Assembly: GCA_026413225.1 (NCBI GenBank)
Contig: CM048553.1
Span: 143,104,690 to 143,168,689 of the forward strand
Direction of reading: 5' to 3'
Length of the DNA: 64,000 nt
DNA from: Otis tarda
Taxonomy: Eukaryota; Chordata; Aves; Otidiformes; Otididae
Shown: positions 1 through 14,285 of the stretch, piece after piece
How the letters are laid out: each line of letters begins with the position of its first letter
How positions within the stretch are numbered: position 1 is the first letter of the stretch
The notes under the pieces: generated by a model
Seen by the model: the letters and a program-made list of their open reading frames with translations, nothing else
What the model was told of the DNA's origin: nothing
The model's database searches: none
Position numbers and translations under genes: made by a program

Positions 1-155
1 CCCAGAGAGGTGGTGGATGACTCATCCCTGGAAACATTCAAGGCCAGGCTGGATGAGGCTCTGAGCAACCTGATCTAGTCGGGGATGTCCCTGCTCCTTG
101 CAGGGTGTTTGGACTAGATGACCTTCCAACCCTAACCAGTCTATGCTTCTAAGAT
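1..155 (+). mobile_element. CR1 LINE, 3' end, cut by the window edge
   Basis: The sequence CCCAGAGAGGTGGTGGATG, then GAGCAACCTGATCTAGT and TTGGACTAGATGACC, is the 3' untranslated end of an avian CR1 retrotransposon in + orientation. The usual bases between GACCTT and CCAACCC are shortened, and the tail has decayed to TATGCTTCTAAGATTC. The left part continues outside the window. Confidence 0.93.
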
Positions 156-3100
156 TCATTTTTTTTAAAAAAAAAACCTAAGTATTCTGCTTCCATAATA
201 TTTTGTACACATGAGTTAGGCAGGTAGTATATTGTCTAAAAGAGTTATTTCCTTAAATGCAGAAGTTGCTTAAGTATGATTTCAGTACACACATAAGGAA
301 AGCAAGCAATGTATTTTATTTTGCTATAAACATATTTACACCTAAGGCGACATGAGAAGGAAAACAGTGTGGACATTAAGTATTACGTTAAAGTATTTCT
401 GGTATTGGAACAACTAATTATTTCTGAATACTGAGTACCAGTGGACTTGCACTAGATAGGATATATACTAAAGTATGAATTGTAGTGCTAGTAGAAGTTG
501 GCATGCAGGAAAACCTGAGTTCTGGTAATACAGAAAAAAAAGCACAGTAGCAGAAGAATGTTCCAGCAGTGGAAAAAATAGCCATTTATCATACTGTGCC
601 TCTGCAGTGCTGGCCTGATTTATGTGATTTTCCTCAAGAATCTTTCTAGAACTAGTTTATTGTTTTGCACAAAAACTCAGCTTCCCAATTCTTAAGTGTT
701 TAAGCATGATGCACTGTGAGGAGTGAAGGGCCAAGGTGGGAGCCCAGAGAAGCTGAGTGAGCAGCATGCTAGATTCACTTTGGACTCTGTTGATTGATCT
801 GGCTTTTGAAGTCAATTCCCAAACTACTTCTTAAAAAGTCTTTGAAACTCTCTGCCTTCTTGCTTGGTGCTGCTGCCATTAGCTCTTCTGGCAAACAAAT
901 CAATAGTGCTATGCTTAGTGAGTAACTCCTTCCCCTGGCCATTCCTACCACTGCTCAGATTCAGGAATTCCCGCTTACAAATGAAGGATAAAGGGTACGA
1001 GGAACCATGCCATTCCTCTCTCCTTGCCCCCATGACTGGAATGTGCCCAGCGGAATGACTGGGGAGAGCTGAAAAGCTTTGTTGCTACTGAGAAAAAAGG
1101 GAGAAGGTACTTCTTGTATGTGGAGCCCTAGAAGTGTTTGCAATCAGTGTGAAATCAATGTAGCATCTAGAGAATTCCATCGGCTCAGGCCACACTAGCC
1201 ACTACAAAAGGATCTGAGTAAATAAAGCATTGAATGCCAAACTAAAGGGGGCTGGATTTATATAGGAGTTAGAATAGTAAAAAAGAAATATTATTTTCTT
1301 TAGCAATAAAGGTAAAACAGAGACTGACAACTAGCTGACACACATTTAAACCTCAAAATATCATGAGGCTCATTTTATTTGTTTTATTAGGAGAAAATAG
1401 TGACCTACAAAAAGGCAGAGAAATCTAGGTATATGATATAGCAATTAGTAATAGTCAGTGATGTAGTAATTAGGAATATAGTATATTAGAGCAACAAGGA
1501 AAGTTGGAGTAAAAGACGTAACGGACCAGATAAAAAGCGAAATTTTTGCAGAACTGGTGACAAGATTATTAGCCAAACATAGAAAAGAGTACACAAAATG
1601 GAGAATAATACAGAACACCAAAGAGGACTTTCCAACCCCACCTTTAATGATTCATATTGATAATAAGACTGAAACTTTCTACATAATCCAATGTATGTAA
1701 TGCTGCAGTTCCAATTAATCAATAACTATAATTCAGGTTCTAGATATGAGCATGATTTCTGTATTTGGTGTAGGAGACTACTAGTATTAGGCATACTAGC
1801 ATGCTACTTTGTGATCTTCTGTTAGCCAGACCAAGACAAATTAAGCTGTAGGAAAGAAGAGTTCAGCATGTGCTCAGTCTATCTGAGAAGCGTAGATGCA
1901 GCTGAAATGCCCCTGGAGCATGCAGACACTGAAAAGCTGCAGTTCTTCAAACTGCGACACTTTGATTCAGCAATGAATCAAGTACCACCTTACGCATGAC
2001 CCGTGTGAGAGACTGTGCAGAAGGTAAGAGCTGTAACACTGGCAGCGGAAGAGGTTGAATTTGAATACATCAGAAGCAGATCTCCGTAACACTCAGTCTT
2101 GTTGCAATGTGCCAAAGTGTCCAAGAACTGCCTTTTACCTCTGAAACCTGCAGTAAGGAGTTGAGTCAGTGGCATAGCCACATGCAGTACCCTTTGACCT
2201 GTGTTGTTGATTGAAACATTCGATTTAATGGTGTTTTGGGAGTGCTGTTGCCTTATCCTTAAAAATCAAAACAGAGCCGTATACAAAGCAGCAAAAAGTG
2301 CTGCCAGAAACACCTGTCACTTTTCTTCTTGAAACCCTTGCGGAGGGGGAGTTGAACAAAAATCCAGGCTAGTAGGATGATAAGACCTTTGATATTCTTA
2401 CTGTATATAAACTACAGTTGATTTATATTGGTTTTAATTTGGCGATTGTTTTTGAACATTTAAGCTTAGAGTTTGTGAGTTCTGGGAAGATCATGATATG
2501 CCCACCTTTAATTTGATCATTTATAACAATTATGAAGATACCTTTTTGATCCTATAATTGTTACAACTTCTATTTTTAAGGATGTAATTAGAAATATTCA
2601 AAATACTGAATAAAAAATGGAGGCTAGGTTAGATATCCATGTTCCTTCAAAACAGTGCAGAAATTGGAAATCTGTTTTGTATATATTTCTTTTTAACACA
2701 CTAGTTTAAATTTTGAAATTTTCGATATCTGGATAAAACTTGGAAAGTAATTAGAATGGAGCTATGCTGAAGAATAATTAAGAAGGCAAAAATTAACACA
2801 CAAATATTCCTTGCAATTAATTTCTATAAAATACCTGTAAATCTAAGGGCCTAGCCAGTAGAATTTGATAGGCTTATAAATGGGAATAGCTGTGCATAGT
2901 TTTATGGAGTCTCTCCATCTTCTCCTTCCCCACCTCCACATCAATAAGCTCTTTCCTTCAGGAAATAAATCAAACACCAATTAGGCTTACAAAGAATTTT
3001 CCATATGAGGAAACTGTTTAGTTATTGCCTGTTCCATGGCTTTTGTGCTTTCCTGTGGACAAGTCCATAATTATATTTTTGGACAAGAAATTTGACAACC

Positions 3101-6100
3101 AAACCAGCTGTCTGGTTTGGAAGAACAGGTCCTGTCACTCTCAACAGCCTATGAATTCTCAGGTTACCTAATCAATCATGCTCGTTTGTCATACATAAGG
3201 AATTTTACCACTCAGTGGCAGAGAATCTCTCTGGTCCATAGTGCTGATAGCATTTGTATTTTCAATCGAGTATTTTATTGTATTTTTAATATTAAAAGTT
3301 TGTGGAATAAATTGCTGATGCTACAGTTCTGGTTCCTATAAATACAGGATTTAAAATTCAATTATGACTTTAAAAATGTAGCTACATGAAATAAATTCAG
3401 AATTCTAGATTTGAGCTCTATACACATGGTAATGTTGAAAACATCTCTTCTTTCATTTCTATTTTTATCAAACTGTATTTTGCTGATGTTTAAATGTAAT
3501 TTAGTGACTTTAAATACAGATGTGGATTGGTGTGATTTCTATTATTTTCTTCTTTAGTCAATGATATGCAAACTCTCAGAAAATATTTCGATTGCTGTAA
3601 TTTTTCTTTCTCATTCAATTCAAGCTCTCTTTTAATTTATGTTGGTTTTGATGCTTTTCTAATTTATTTTTTAATCCTGAGTATCCGTGTCTGTATTAGA
3701 GATTTAGGAAATTCTTAAATGTCATACTGTGGTTAACACAAATATGGCATTCACATATCATGATTATGGCTGAAATATAAACATCTAAAAGTAGACATAC
3801 TGACTGTCTATCTGTCAGCAGGTACTTTCTGTTGTCAGCCATTTTCTTAGTTTTTGTGTAAGCTTCTATTGCTAATCATATACCGAGAAAGCAGAGGTTA
3901 AATACATTATAAACTGTTGCTAAAGTACCTTATAATTTTACAATTAATCTCAAAGAGAAAAAATTACTCCTGAAAGTAAAAAAATAAAATCATCACTCTA
4001 TTTTGGCTCTGAATATTTATTAGTTATTGGAGTTTTTTGGGGAAAAAAAAGGTATTTTCAATACCAGAAGATTACATTTTTTCCATTTAAAAAACCCCAC
4101 AAAAATACGAAGTGTAACACAAAGTCTTGAGTTTTACAGCAATTAGTTACATATTATTCTGCAAAAAGCAAAATATTTTCCAGAAAAATAAATCAAACAC
4201 ATAAATCACAAATATATATCAAAATGCATATCAAAATATTTCTAAGTCAGATTCAATTATATAATTGTAACCAGCCCATTAATAATCACATTTTAAAATC
4301 ACCTGGGTGCTGTTTTGACCAGCTTCCAGCCAGAGTTATCACTGCAATTTATCTTAAATCTTTTTAGTAATAGAAGATATTTTCCTTTTAGAACTGCTTT
4401 GTGTAGACATGTGAATTACTAAACTCGTAGTCTATTTTGATTCAAAGTGGCTATCTTTTCATAGTAAAATCAATTATTTCTGTTTACAATTCTTATCTGA
4501 ATTTAAGCTATAAAGTTCCAAGATGCTATTGAACTGAGTAACAGTTAATGTATAAAATAGCGTGACTGTGCTTGAATTAATTACCTAAGATGTACTGAAA
4601 CTGATGTTGTGCTGATAATAAGTGAGAAAATCTACGGAAAACAAGAAAGAAAATTAACTGGGAAATATGTACTAAATATCTGGGTGCCAAAGTGTGACAT
4701 TCAAAAATAGAGAATATATGAAGTTAATTGAATTGTTGCAACAGTCAGGGAGCTCCAAGAAATGAGAATAGCAATGTATGATAACATGTATCACATCAGA
4801 CTGAGGCTTGTGCTACTTAATTCTGTGCCAGGCATAACAGGCGCAAAAAGGACATTATTCACATTTGAATGGTAACAAGGGTAGAGCAGTAATTCCAGCT
4901 TGATGGAAATGTGTTTGCTAGATCAGTTTGCTAGGTGATTTACCTTGAAAAATCAAGGAAAGCGTGGCGTGCAAGTAGAAAGGCTAGACCTGAAGTCCCA
5001 GTGCAGCGCTTGCATGGCGCGTGCTTAGACATGTAGGAGTCAAGATGAAGAAGCAGGACCTTTGTCCATCTGCTTCACAGGGGGTGGTTCAGAGGCTGCC
5101 GAGCACTCTCAGACTGAGAGGCAGGAGAGCTGGCTGGCCCCTCGCCTTGCACGCGTCCTGTACTGCAGCGACTGGAGGAGTTATGGCTGGGATGGCCGCC
5201 TGAGAGCTGCTCCCCGTGGTTCAGCTGGGCAAACCTTAGATGGAGGATTTGCCCAGAGCTTACTGTTACCATGTCTATTCCTTCACCAAATACATTCTGG
5301 CAATAATGATGACGCCTGTGAAGTAGTAGTGTGGATGTTTTCTTCGGTCTAGCATCTGGGAGTGCTTCTGTTTATTTTCTTTGATAGCAGACCCAAAGTT
5401 ATCAGTGGAAATTTTGCCAGTTTATCAACCTTTTTCCAAACAACAGATTCGCGGCTTTGAGGAATTTTTGCCATCTGTCATGCAAGAAAAAAAAAGCTAT
5501 GAATCTCTATCAGATTTCCCTGAGGCATTGCATTTCTTTGATTACTTTTTTTTTTTTTAAAGTGTCTTATGAAGATAATCTCTTACAGTTAATTTTAGTG
5601 CATATAACTGATTTCAAGCATCCATATTGCAAGTAATATATGTGAAAGATTTGCATGGCTATATAACACACCCCTGTCATTCTGTATAAGCTGGTTCTGT
5701 ACAACGGAGCTAATCAAAGTAGGGTCGGGACCTTAAGGTCTCAGCAGAGGGAAGTCTTTCCTTTGGAAAGCCTTAGTGCCTTGAGCAACTCTTCTAGTGA
5801 GAATGTTACTAGAACATGAAATTGTCTCTGTGGCCTTTCTAATCTATGGTATTTCTGCCTGTCGTTTGTTGGACGTAAAGTCTTTGCTTACAAGAATTAA
5901 TACTGATTTAGTGTTAGGCAATAGAGTATTTTCTTTAGTAATACCTCAGAAGGAATATTAAAATAGATTTACCAGAAATTTCACTGACAGTCTGGAATCA
6001 GTGAATAATAACCGGAAATAACAAGAAAAAAAAAAAAAGCCATTCTGAAAATGTAATCCTTACTTCTGAACAGAGTAATGAGGTACCCAGAAAGTGTTCA

Positions 6101-9100
6101 TTTTTGTAATACAAAAAGTAGAATAGTTAGATTATTGCAGCAAACTTATTCTACTAGTAGTATTCCAAGATAGTAGAAAATGAAATTTTAGACAAAATTA
6201 TCAAATAAACTTAAAGTCTGCATAAACAAAACCTTTTTTTTTGTTATTTTTTTTTTCCCTAAAAGAAGGAATCCTGAATCTTTTCCTTGAATAAATATAG
6301 ATTTTTCACCTGATAATCTTAAGTATCATGCTGAAAAGATGTTTGGAAATTGTGTTTCTTCTAGACTCAGTTTATATTGAGGAAAAAAAATCATTTATCA
6401 TACAGCCAAACATATACATTTTTGTCATGAAGTTCAACTTGTGTTATCACAGTAAAATTTATCTGATATATCTTTTTTCTTCAGACTACGTAAAATCTTT
6501 AAAAGATGTTATATTAATTTCCTCATATAGAGTATCTGAGATCCATTAAATTTCAGAGAACTGGGGTGCATCATCCTGTTTGTTCTCTCTCGAGTGACAC
6601 ATGCCATACTCCTGCAGTTTAGTCTGAAGCAACGAGCTAATTAATAATATCTGCACATTACTTAGTTTGAATGTGATTTTCTGAAAACAAAATTCCAAAC
6701 AGTGTGACATAGTTTTCTGTATCTAAGAGAGGGTAATGTAAACTCACTTCTGGTAAACAGACTGACTTTCAGTTTCAAGAATTATGAAGAAGTAACTTGG
6801 GTGGTTTTTTTAGGAGGCAGTTAGGAATGTTTCCTTTCCCACTTCTAAGTTAGTTTCTAGTGACATAAATTTACAAAATGCTATGCTAATGCTATGCTAA
6901 GGAAACAGATGTTTTATTGTTCTAATAATTCATAGACATTAAAGATCTTCAAAACTGTTCACAGAAGTTTTTGACCCCAGAATAGTTCCAATATAGATAA
7001 CTGTCTTGTGAAATGATCTAAATTTCTCATACAGTTTCAATGGAATTATTTTTTATTTCTTTTCCAGAAATGTTACATATTATTATCCTACTGTTAAAGT
7101 GTTTTGTGTGGTGAAGTTGAAGTTGTAAGTAATGTTATTAGGTGTTGCATATTTTCTGTAAAAGTGAATTCAAATTAACCTTTCAAGCAAGCAAAGAGAT
7201 AAATTATTATACTATATGACAGACATAAGTAATACCTGTTTTCTAATTGGAACTGAAGCACAAAGACTAAGGGAGAAGAAGAGAGCGTTCAGTTTTTCTG
7301 TTCCGTAGGAGCAGTTTGCATGCTCAGGATCTCCCTGCAGCCTTTTTTTCCCCTGTTTGCGATGTAACAAGTGTAAAGTTGCTGAGGAAATACATTTTTG
7401 GGAAAAGCAATGTTTTCTAAGCAGTTTAACTTGCGTATGGAGGGATAAGGAGATGGTGGTATCTACATCTTGCAGATTTGTTTCCCCTTTTGCTAGGCAT
7501 GAATCAGCAGAAAATTTGTAGATGGCGAAGCTCATGTATTTCTTATTGTACAGAGATTTTCCGAGATGTAGCCTAATAACCAGTGAAAAGAAGAAACTAA
7601 GAAAAAAGATTATAGGACCTTCACTCAAATCATGCTTGATTTTGGAGGCTATCCCCTGATATTTGTGGATTTAAGGACTTATAAAGTGGAATCATACAAA
7701 GATATATTTATATCCTGTTCTTGAGCAATTGTGTTACTCATGGTCCTTAGGCATTTCTGCTTACAGGAATAAGCACTCACCAGATGGCCCATGTGTCAAT
7801 CCAGCTGTTCTCTTCAGCATGAATTCCTTTGAAGATGCTGTGTCCCAGGACAAATTTAGTGAAAGTCATATTTAAATGTTACATAGAGAAAGTAGGATTA
7901 AGGGGGAAGTTCATATCTCTGTTCTCAACCATCCGATATGCTGAAATACTTAACAGGCTTTTGGGGTGAAATAAGATGTAAGAAAACAGAAATTCTGTGA
8001 TAAGAAAAGATAATTACCTTTCCGTCTTTTTGTTTTGTTTTGTTTTTATGAGAGACCCAAGGACTAAAAACAAATAATGGAAATGTTTAAAATCCAGGTT
8101 AAATGAAAACTCTTTAAAATGCCTATTGTTTTACTTCCCTAGCTTGTGTTTGCTAGGAAGTAGCAGGAGGATATGTTTGTAGGAAGTAATATCTCAAAGA
8201 ACCCCAAATCAGGTAGAACAGGTAGAATAGTCAGAGACGAAAGAAGATTTCTTTAAAAAGAAATCCTGTCTTGTTACACTCTTTAAAAAATATGCTGTTA
8301 CCTGGATGATAGGACTGTATGAAGTACAAGAGATTTTGAGTGCAGTGTTGACAGAAATGGCATGTGAACCACTTGTGGAACAGAAATAAATAAAGGAAGC
8401 ACACTTTGATTCTGTTTATCCAATGTAAGTAGGTTTCACAAGAGTTAGAAGACCAAAAAGGACCAGAAACAGAATTAGGAGTGATAACTGAACGCATTGA
8501 ACAAATGAGTTAACTGTAAGCAGGCTGACCAATTTGTCCTAAAAAACATACTGGAAATCACCAGGAGATAAAGCACTGGAGATACTGTTAAATGCAATTG
8601 CACAGTAGATTGTGAAGCCCTGGACACCCGCATTTTTTTATGTTCCTGACCTGAACAGCTCAGATTTTTTACAGTGAAGAGTGTCCATGATGATGCATCT
8701 TCAGGAGACTTGGCAGAGTGTTCTGGAATGCTAAAGGATTGCTGATTTCTATTTTAAATAGATATTCTTCCTTTTATTTAAGGCAGTCACAAAGTTAATG
8801 TGTGACAATTAAAAAGATGCTGGGAAGTCTGAAAATATCTACATCAAAGGTTTATTACCCATCATCATAAAGCCAGACTGTGGACCTGTTTCTTCAAGTG
8901 AAATTTGATGACTTATTCTGCCCTGTTTGAAATAGCAGTTAAAAATCAGGAGATCAGCAGTATGGAAGGGAATCTAGATAGAAAAGATTTCAAATAAATC
9001 TTAGAAAGAGCTTTGTTTTATTTTCCATTTTGCCTGCTTTCCTGAATTACTTATATGTCAGGAAATGGGGACTGATTTTTGGACATCCTTCTACTCTTAA

Positions 9101-9675
9101 TTGTCATCAAATCATTCTTCTTTTGAAGCTCTTTTTTTAATTTACCTTTATATTATGTACTCTCATATTTCTTCAAGATCTTTGCTTTTGTTCAAAAATT
9201 ATTGGGAATATTCTGGCTACCAGAGAGCATTCTATGGTTCACTTACAACTTATTAAGGCATGCTGGAATCATCAGATCTTGTAACAAGGTGAAGTCCATC
9301 CACAGGACACATGAGACTTTCTACTCATTTCAATTTATATAGTTAATTATAGCTGTTTCACCCATATGCTATACTTGGATCTCTCTTATACCTCATTTAC
9401 TCTGTCAGAATCAACTAGAACCATGGAAAAGATCAGCTTACTTTAATATTCAGACTATGAAAACTCTTCTTAAAAATCTCTGTTACTTTTTTTAAAATAT
9501 TGCACCATATGCCAACATATGTAAAGCAGACAATTTTTTGTCTTTTGATTTGGCTTGCCTCCAGACTACCTCCCACTATATTCCCAGTTGTCCTTGGACG
9601 GTGATCCATTGGTGGCTTCTGCATCTGCATTACTGCTGCCCTTGCAGTTTCTTCAGCTCCTGAATCACCTTGACC
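156..9675. other. Intronic sequence, no gene seen
   Basis: This is AT-rich sequence with poly-A/T runs and a GC-richer patch at about 4.94-5.24 kb. Open frames are short and do not resemble any known protein. No exon of the RIM gene was found here; its preceding exon should end on a complete codon. A sequence upstream of exon A is assumed to be intron, which cannot be proved from this window alone. Confidence 0.55.
4940..5240. other. GC-rich intronic patch
   Basis: Relative to its AT-rich surroundings this stretch has raised GC and several CpGs (GGAAAGCGTGGCGTGC, CATGGCGCGTGC, GCACGCGTCCTG). Overlapping short open frames are a by-product of the composition. No repeat or gene is recognised. 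Confidence 0.35.
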
Positions 9676-10262
9676 CATAGGATGACAGTAGTTTGGGTTG
9701 GAGGGGACCTCAGGAGCTGTCTAGTCCAACCTCTAGCTTAAAGCAGGGTCAGCTGTGAGATCAGTACCGGTTGCTCAGGGCTTTGTCTGGTCAGGTCTTG
9801 AAAACTTTCAAGGACAACTTCTCTGGGCAACCTGATCCACTGCTTCACTGTACCTATGGTAAAAATGTGCCACCTTATACCACTCAGAGCTACTGTGAAT
9901 TGCTTTGGCTCTGTCTTTTTTATCTCCTCCCTGTATGACCTGGCAAGCTGCTGTTAGATTCTCCCAAAGCCATCACTTCTTCAGGCAGAACTCCCCCAGC
10001 CTCTTCTCACAGGGCAAATGCTCTAGCTCCAGACATCTTGGTGGCCCTTCAAGAAACTCATTCTAGTTTATTGATGTCATTGTTCTCATTTGGGTCTTAA
10101 AACCAGACACAATATTCTAGATTTGGTCTAATGAGTGCTGAGTAAAGGGGAATAATCTCTCCCCTTGATCTACTAGTTGTGTTCCAGTCAGTACAACCCA
10201 GGTTGTCTTTCTTTTCTGCCAGAGCCCACTGCTGACATGCTTGATCTTTTTCATTGTTCAGT
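9676..10262 (-). mobile_element. CR1 LINE fragment, antisense, old
   Basis: Reading the + strand gives the reverse complement of CR1: GTTTGGGTTGGAGGGGACCT, then AGTCCAACCTCTAGC, GGTTGCTCAGGGC, TCTGGGCAACCTGATCC, CCCCAGCCTCTTCTC, and further on GTGGCCCTTC and GAGTGCTGAGTAAAGGGGAA. The order matches the CR1 3' untranslated region followed by the end of the reverse transcriptase reading frame. It is about 590 bases long, diverged and 5' truncated. No intact reading frame remains. Confidence 0.88.
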
Positions 10263-10738
10263 TTTCATTTACTAATGTAGCAGTAGGATGCTGTTTGCAA
10301 CAGAACTTAGTCCCATAGTGAAGTTAGGTTTTAGGAGCTCCTTTTAAGACTGTATACGTGAGCACTGGTTAGTGAAATTAATAAATATATATGGTACCAA
10401 ACCACTAAGGGAAAGGTGTGAGAGCTTTTGAAGTAGGTTTTTTTCACAGTTTCAACAAAATTAGGGATGTTCCTTTTTACCAACATGTTTAAATTGGTGG
10501 TCTAACTTTATTTGAAATTAGGATGGTTTAGAAGGTGGGTTTTGCAAATCAGGTTACAGTCGGTTTTTGTTCAAGGTAGAAGTAGATTGGAATCTTCTGA
10601 AGAATGAGAGTAAGGAATGGATATGCAGGAAACCACTGTACATCCAGCTAGATTTACTGTACTGTACTGTAGATTTACTGGCACTGTACTGCTGAGAAAT
10701 ATTAACACCATGTGTAGCTCTCTCTTTTATGCTAATAC

Positions 10739-11190
10739 AAGACAAGAATATGAAGAGAGGCACAGTAGGACCAGGGTCAGGAGATCAGGGGGTGCCTAAT
10801 GCAATGCGAGAACTGGCTGAAAGGCGAACAGGGTCGGAACAGTGCCAATAGGACTCATCAGAAGTAAAATATAGGACTAAGAAAGCAGGATCCAAGAATT
10901 AGGAATAAAAACGGGGAAGCTAGGATAGGATCCAGGACTACAAAGCAGAAGTTGGGATTAGCAGCCAAGAATGAGTCAACTAGAACTTGTTGCAGCTCTA
11001 TATTGAGAAGCCCAAGGCAACTGTGGAGCTTATTATATACCTAATACCAGAGCAGTGCAAGGATTAATCTCCCTGGTCAGTCCTTAAATCTCCCAAGGGA
11101 CTGATGTGTTCCATGTGCAGCTGATAGCTAAAGCAGGGCTGGGGGAGGCTGACCTGGCTAAGTTGCACCTCAGCTGCCTTGAGGGAGCCT
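10739..11190. repeat. Degenerate GGA/CAGGATC-rich tract, unknown repeat
   Basis: Phrases such as AGTAGGACCAGGGTCAGGAG, GAAAGCAGGATCCAAGAA, GGATAGGATCCAGGAC and TACAAAGCAGAAGTTGGGA recur with variation, like a decayed minisatellite or an old interspersed repeat. Class unknown. Confidence 0.3.
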
Positions 11191-14040
11191 GACAGGAGTG
11201 ACACATGTAAGCACAGATTATTGAGTTGGCCAAGTATGAATTACATGCAAGGGCAAATTCATCATAGCCTTCATCTTGGGTTTGTGTGTATGCAAGCTAC
11301 AGGTAAACATATATTCTCTCTCTGTGTATTCATTTGTATATTAGAATCTTTTGCTTTATATGAATTTAATGCTATTGTTGTAAATATTAGTAGGTATTCA
11401 CTTATTTTTAATGGCAGAGTTTATTAGGCAGCCATTAACAAAAGTTTTAGAAAGAATCAACAATCCAATAACATTCATTCAAATTATGTGTGGTAACTAA
11501 AATTTGTAATGCCTTCAGAGGCTGTGAACTTGCACTGAAAGCTACAGTTGAACTTGCAGAACATTTCATACAATTGCTGTGCTCTGCTGCTCAAGAGCTT
11601 TTGTCAACAAGGCAAAGAATTATTGAAACAGTCCAGAATGGTTCTTTAATCTTCTTGTAGTAGCACAATGGACAATTGTCTGAAACATCTTCCCAACATT
11701 TTGATTAGTAAAAACATTGACCAGATTTGCATGTTCCTATGTAAATGCTAGCAAATAAAAACTTATGAGTACACTATAAAAAAAAAAGGAAAAAATGTAA
11801 TAAAATATAAAGACAGTTGGAAATCACCGACAATTTCAATTGCCTGGACAGCTGCATGGCTGTATAGTCCAAAATGGAAGACTACTAACAATAGATTAAA
11901 GCAATATTAAACACTTTAAAAGTCCTTTTGAATTAGAAGTTCCAAAACAGTTTCTTTCGAGAAATAAGCATCAGAGCAGTCGCGGCTCTATGTGCCCTGT
12001 CAGTCATACAGTGGTAGTTCACAAAGAGGTGAAAACGTTTGCAGAGGTTGTTGTATTAGGAAGCAAAGAAGGTATTTGTTTTTCAACTTTAATAATCTTA
12101 AATTTGTCACTACAGGAAAGGAATCTATTGCAGTTACGAGGTATTGGCACAAACACCTAACTATCACTTTGTTAGGGTCTCCAGATGATTATTTTACTAA
12201 TGCAGAGGAAAGGACTTTTAGAAAGTTTGAAAATTGTTTGATAGAATCTATAATCATGAAATATATCCCATTCTTTACAGCAAAATAGGACAAAATCCTC
12301 TTACTATTAAAAATACAAATGCAACTTTTACTCAGTATTTATTTAACCTGTGTAGTTTGCAGGTACACTTCACCACAGCCTGGACCTCCTGGTTGTCCAA
12401 ACCAGGGGAACTATCAGTGCACATGAGGCTCCTTTACTGTCCTCATGCCCATGGTTTCTTCTGAGGGAAACTGGAGCATACAGGGCACTTGCTGGATCTG
12501 ATGATCCAAACCCATGGCTACGCTACAGCTGGGATCCAGCCACAGGGGCTGCAGTTACCCAGCAGCATGCGTTCAGACAATGCAAACTCCTACAGCACGG
12601 TATGTAGGGACAGCAGTGGAGAGGGATGGGAAATGGTAGCAGTGTTTCAGATACAATGGGTGGATGGGACTTGGTTAATAATGACCGTTTCAGTCTGATA
12701 ATTTATCTTATCTTACAGTTGGTTACATTTAGGAAAAAAAGAAAGTGAAATTTTGAGAAACAAAACAAGGAAGTATATGAAATAAATGAAGATGTAATGC
12801 CTTGGGGCAACTTTAGCCACACAAAAACTAAAGAAAGAATAGTGAAAAATTGTGCAAAAATTGTTGCATTTTACAGTCAGAATGTATGACATGAAAGAAC
12901 TGAATACTTTTCAAAAATCAATATTCTCCCAAAGGAGGTGCTGGTTTGAGGCAGAGAGCAAAGGAGCACTTCAGAAACTGCCTTATATAGGATTGCAATT
13001 TAAGAAACAAATGTAAAACTGAAATGCTGGCATGGCTTCTGTCAGACAAGCAGTATGCTTCCTTTTGTTTTCTGTGCTGCAGTTACTGAAACACTAACAG
13101 GCAATACGCTTACTATTATAATCTGTTTCTTAAATAAAGTGATGTCAGATAGAAGGTCAAAAATAGACCTTAGCAGTAGAATAAAGAGCAATTTGGAACA
13201 GACTTAATGGAAGAATATGAGGTATCTGAGCTTTGTCCAGCGATATTCTAGATGTTATTTTGGTAGGCAGATAGCAGATGCTGAGACTGTAACTGAGACA
13301 ATATGTACATAAAATTTTTTAAAACAAATATTGTATAATAAGACATTCAGATTTAATGAAAGGATCAAACAACTTTCCCAATTTCAAATCTAAAATATCT
13401 TGAAATAGTAAGGGCCAAATAATATTTCTGTGCCATCTGAGTCAATTGAAAGCATCTGACGGGAAGTACCTTTACATAGAGCTGAGAAAAAAGAGACAAG
13501 GTAATGATCTGATTATCTTTTTTCACATTATATTTCTGAAATTATTTAGTTTTAAGCTACTTTTCTTGACATAGCAATTCTCAGGCTTCACCATACATCA
13601 CTAGAATATTACTATTGCATTAGCTTTAAAAAATACAGTAAGATTGTTTCATTTATGAAAAGATATGATTTGTTATATACAGAACATTGTTATGAAAAAT
13701 GTAGTTTAAGAACTGATGTTCTCCAGGTGTGGAAATGAAACAGATAAAATAAAAACCATAGGTTTTTGAAATTTTCAGTGTGCTGCAGAATGACTCTTTA
13801 GATTGACTGTGCAATGCTGATACCGTTTGCTGCTTCATGTTGCTTGCGTGTATTCAATTTAGAAGGGCTCATTTCCATGGACCGCTTGGCAAGCTCAGTG
13901 TGAGATCTGCAGGTTGAGGTCTGCTATTCTATGAATCACAAGTAATTACCTGTCCCCTAATTGGAATGTAATTAACAATTCCATCAATGGTTTACATCCG
14001 ACTCTGCGGTCTATCTTACTTCCCCAGAGTATAGCCGCTT

Positions 14041-14285
14041 GCAGTCCGTAACGCTAGCGACGCGTCTGCCCCGAGGTCGGTAGCCCCTGTCCATGCGACA
14101 GCTGTCGGTACAGGCACGCACCACTTGCCCATACAGTGGCTCTGCTGGGAGCCAGACGCAGCGTAGCCTTGGCAGCACTGGGTTCGGCATGGCAAGTACA
14201 TCTGCCTGGGAGCCTTGGCAAATCCGGAAGACCTGAGGGCAGCTCTGCGTCGCCTTTGCTATAGTGCGTGGTGGTAGCCCAGTAC
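14041..14285. other. CpG-dense, GC-rich intronic patch
   Basis: About 245 bases carry roughly 17 CpG dinucleotides (for example GCTAGCGACGCGTCTGCCCC, GGTTCGGCATGG and CTCTGCGTCGCC), in an otherwise AT-rich, CpG-poor intron. It lies 2.1 kb upstream of exon A. No TATA box, splice donor or known repeat was recognised. It could be a small unmethylated island, an alternative promoter or a recently inserted sequence. Confidence 0.5.

Noticed and set aside
7212..7628. 138-codon open frame on the - strand
   Set aside because: Hydrophobic, low-complexity translation with no recognisable domain, no splice context, and AT-rich codon use like the surrounding intron. Probably chance.
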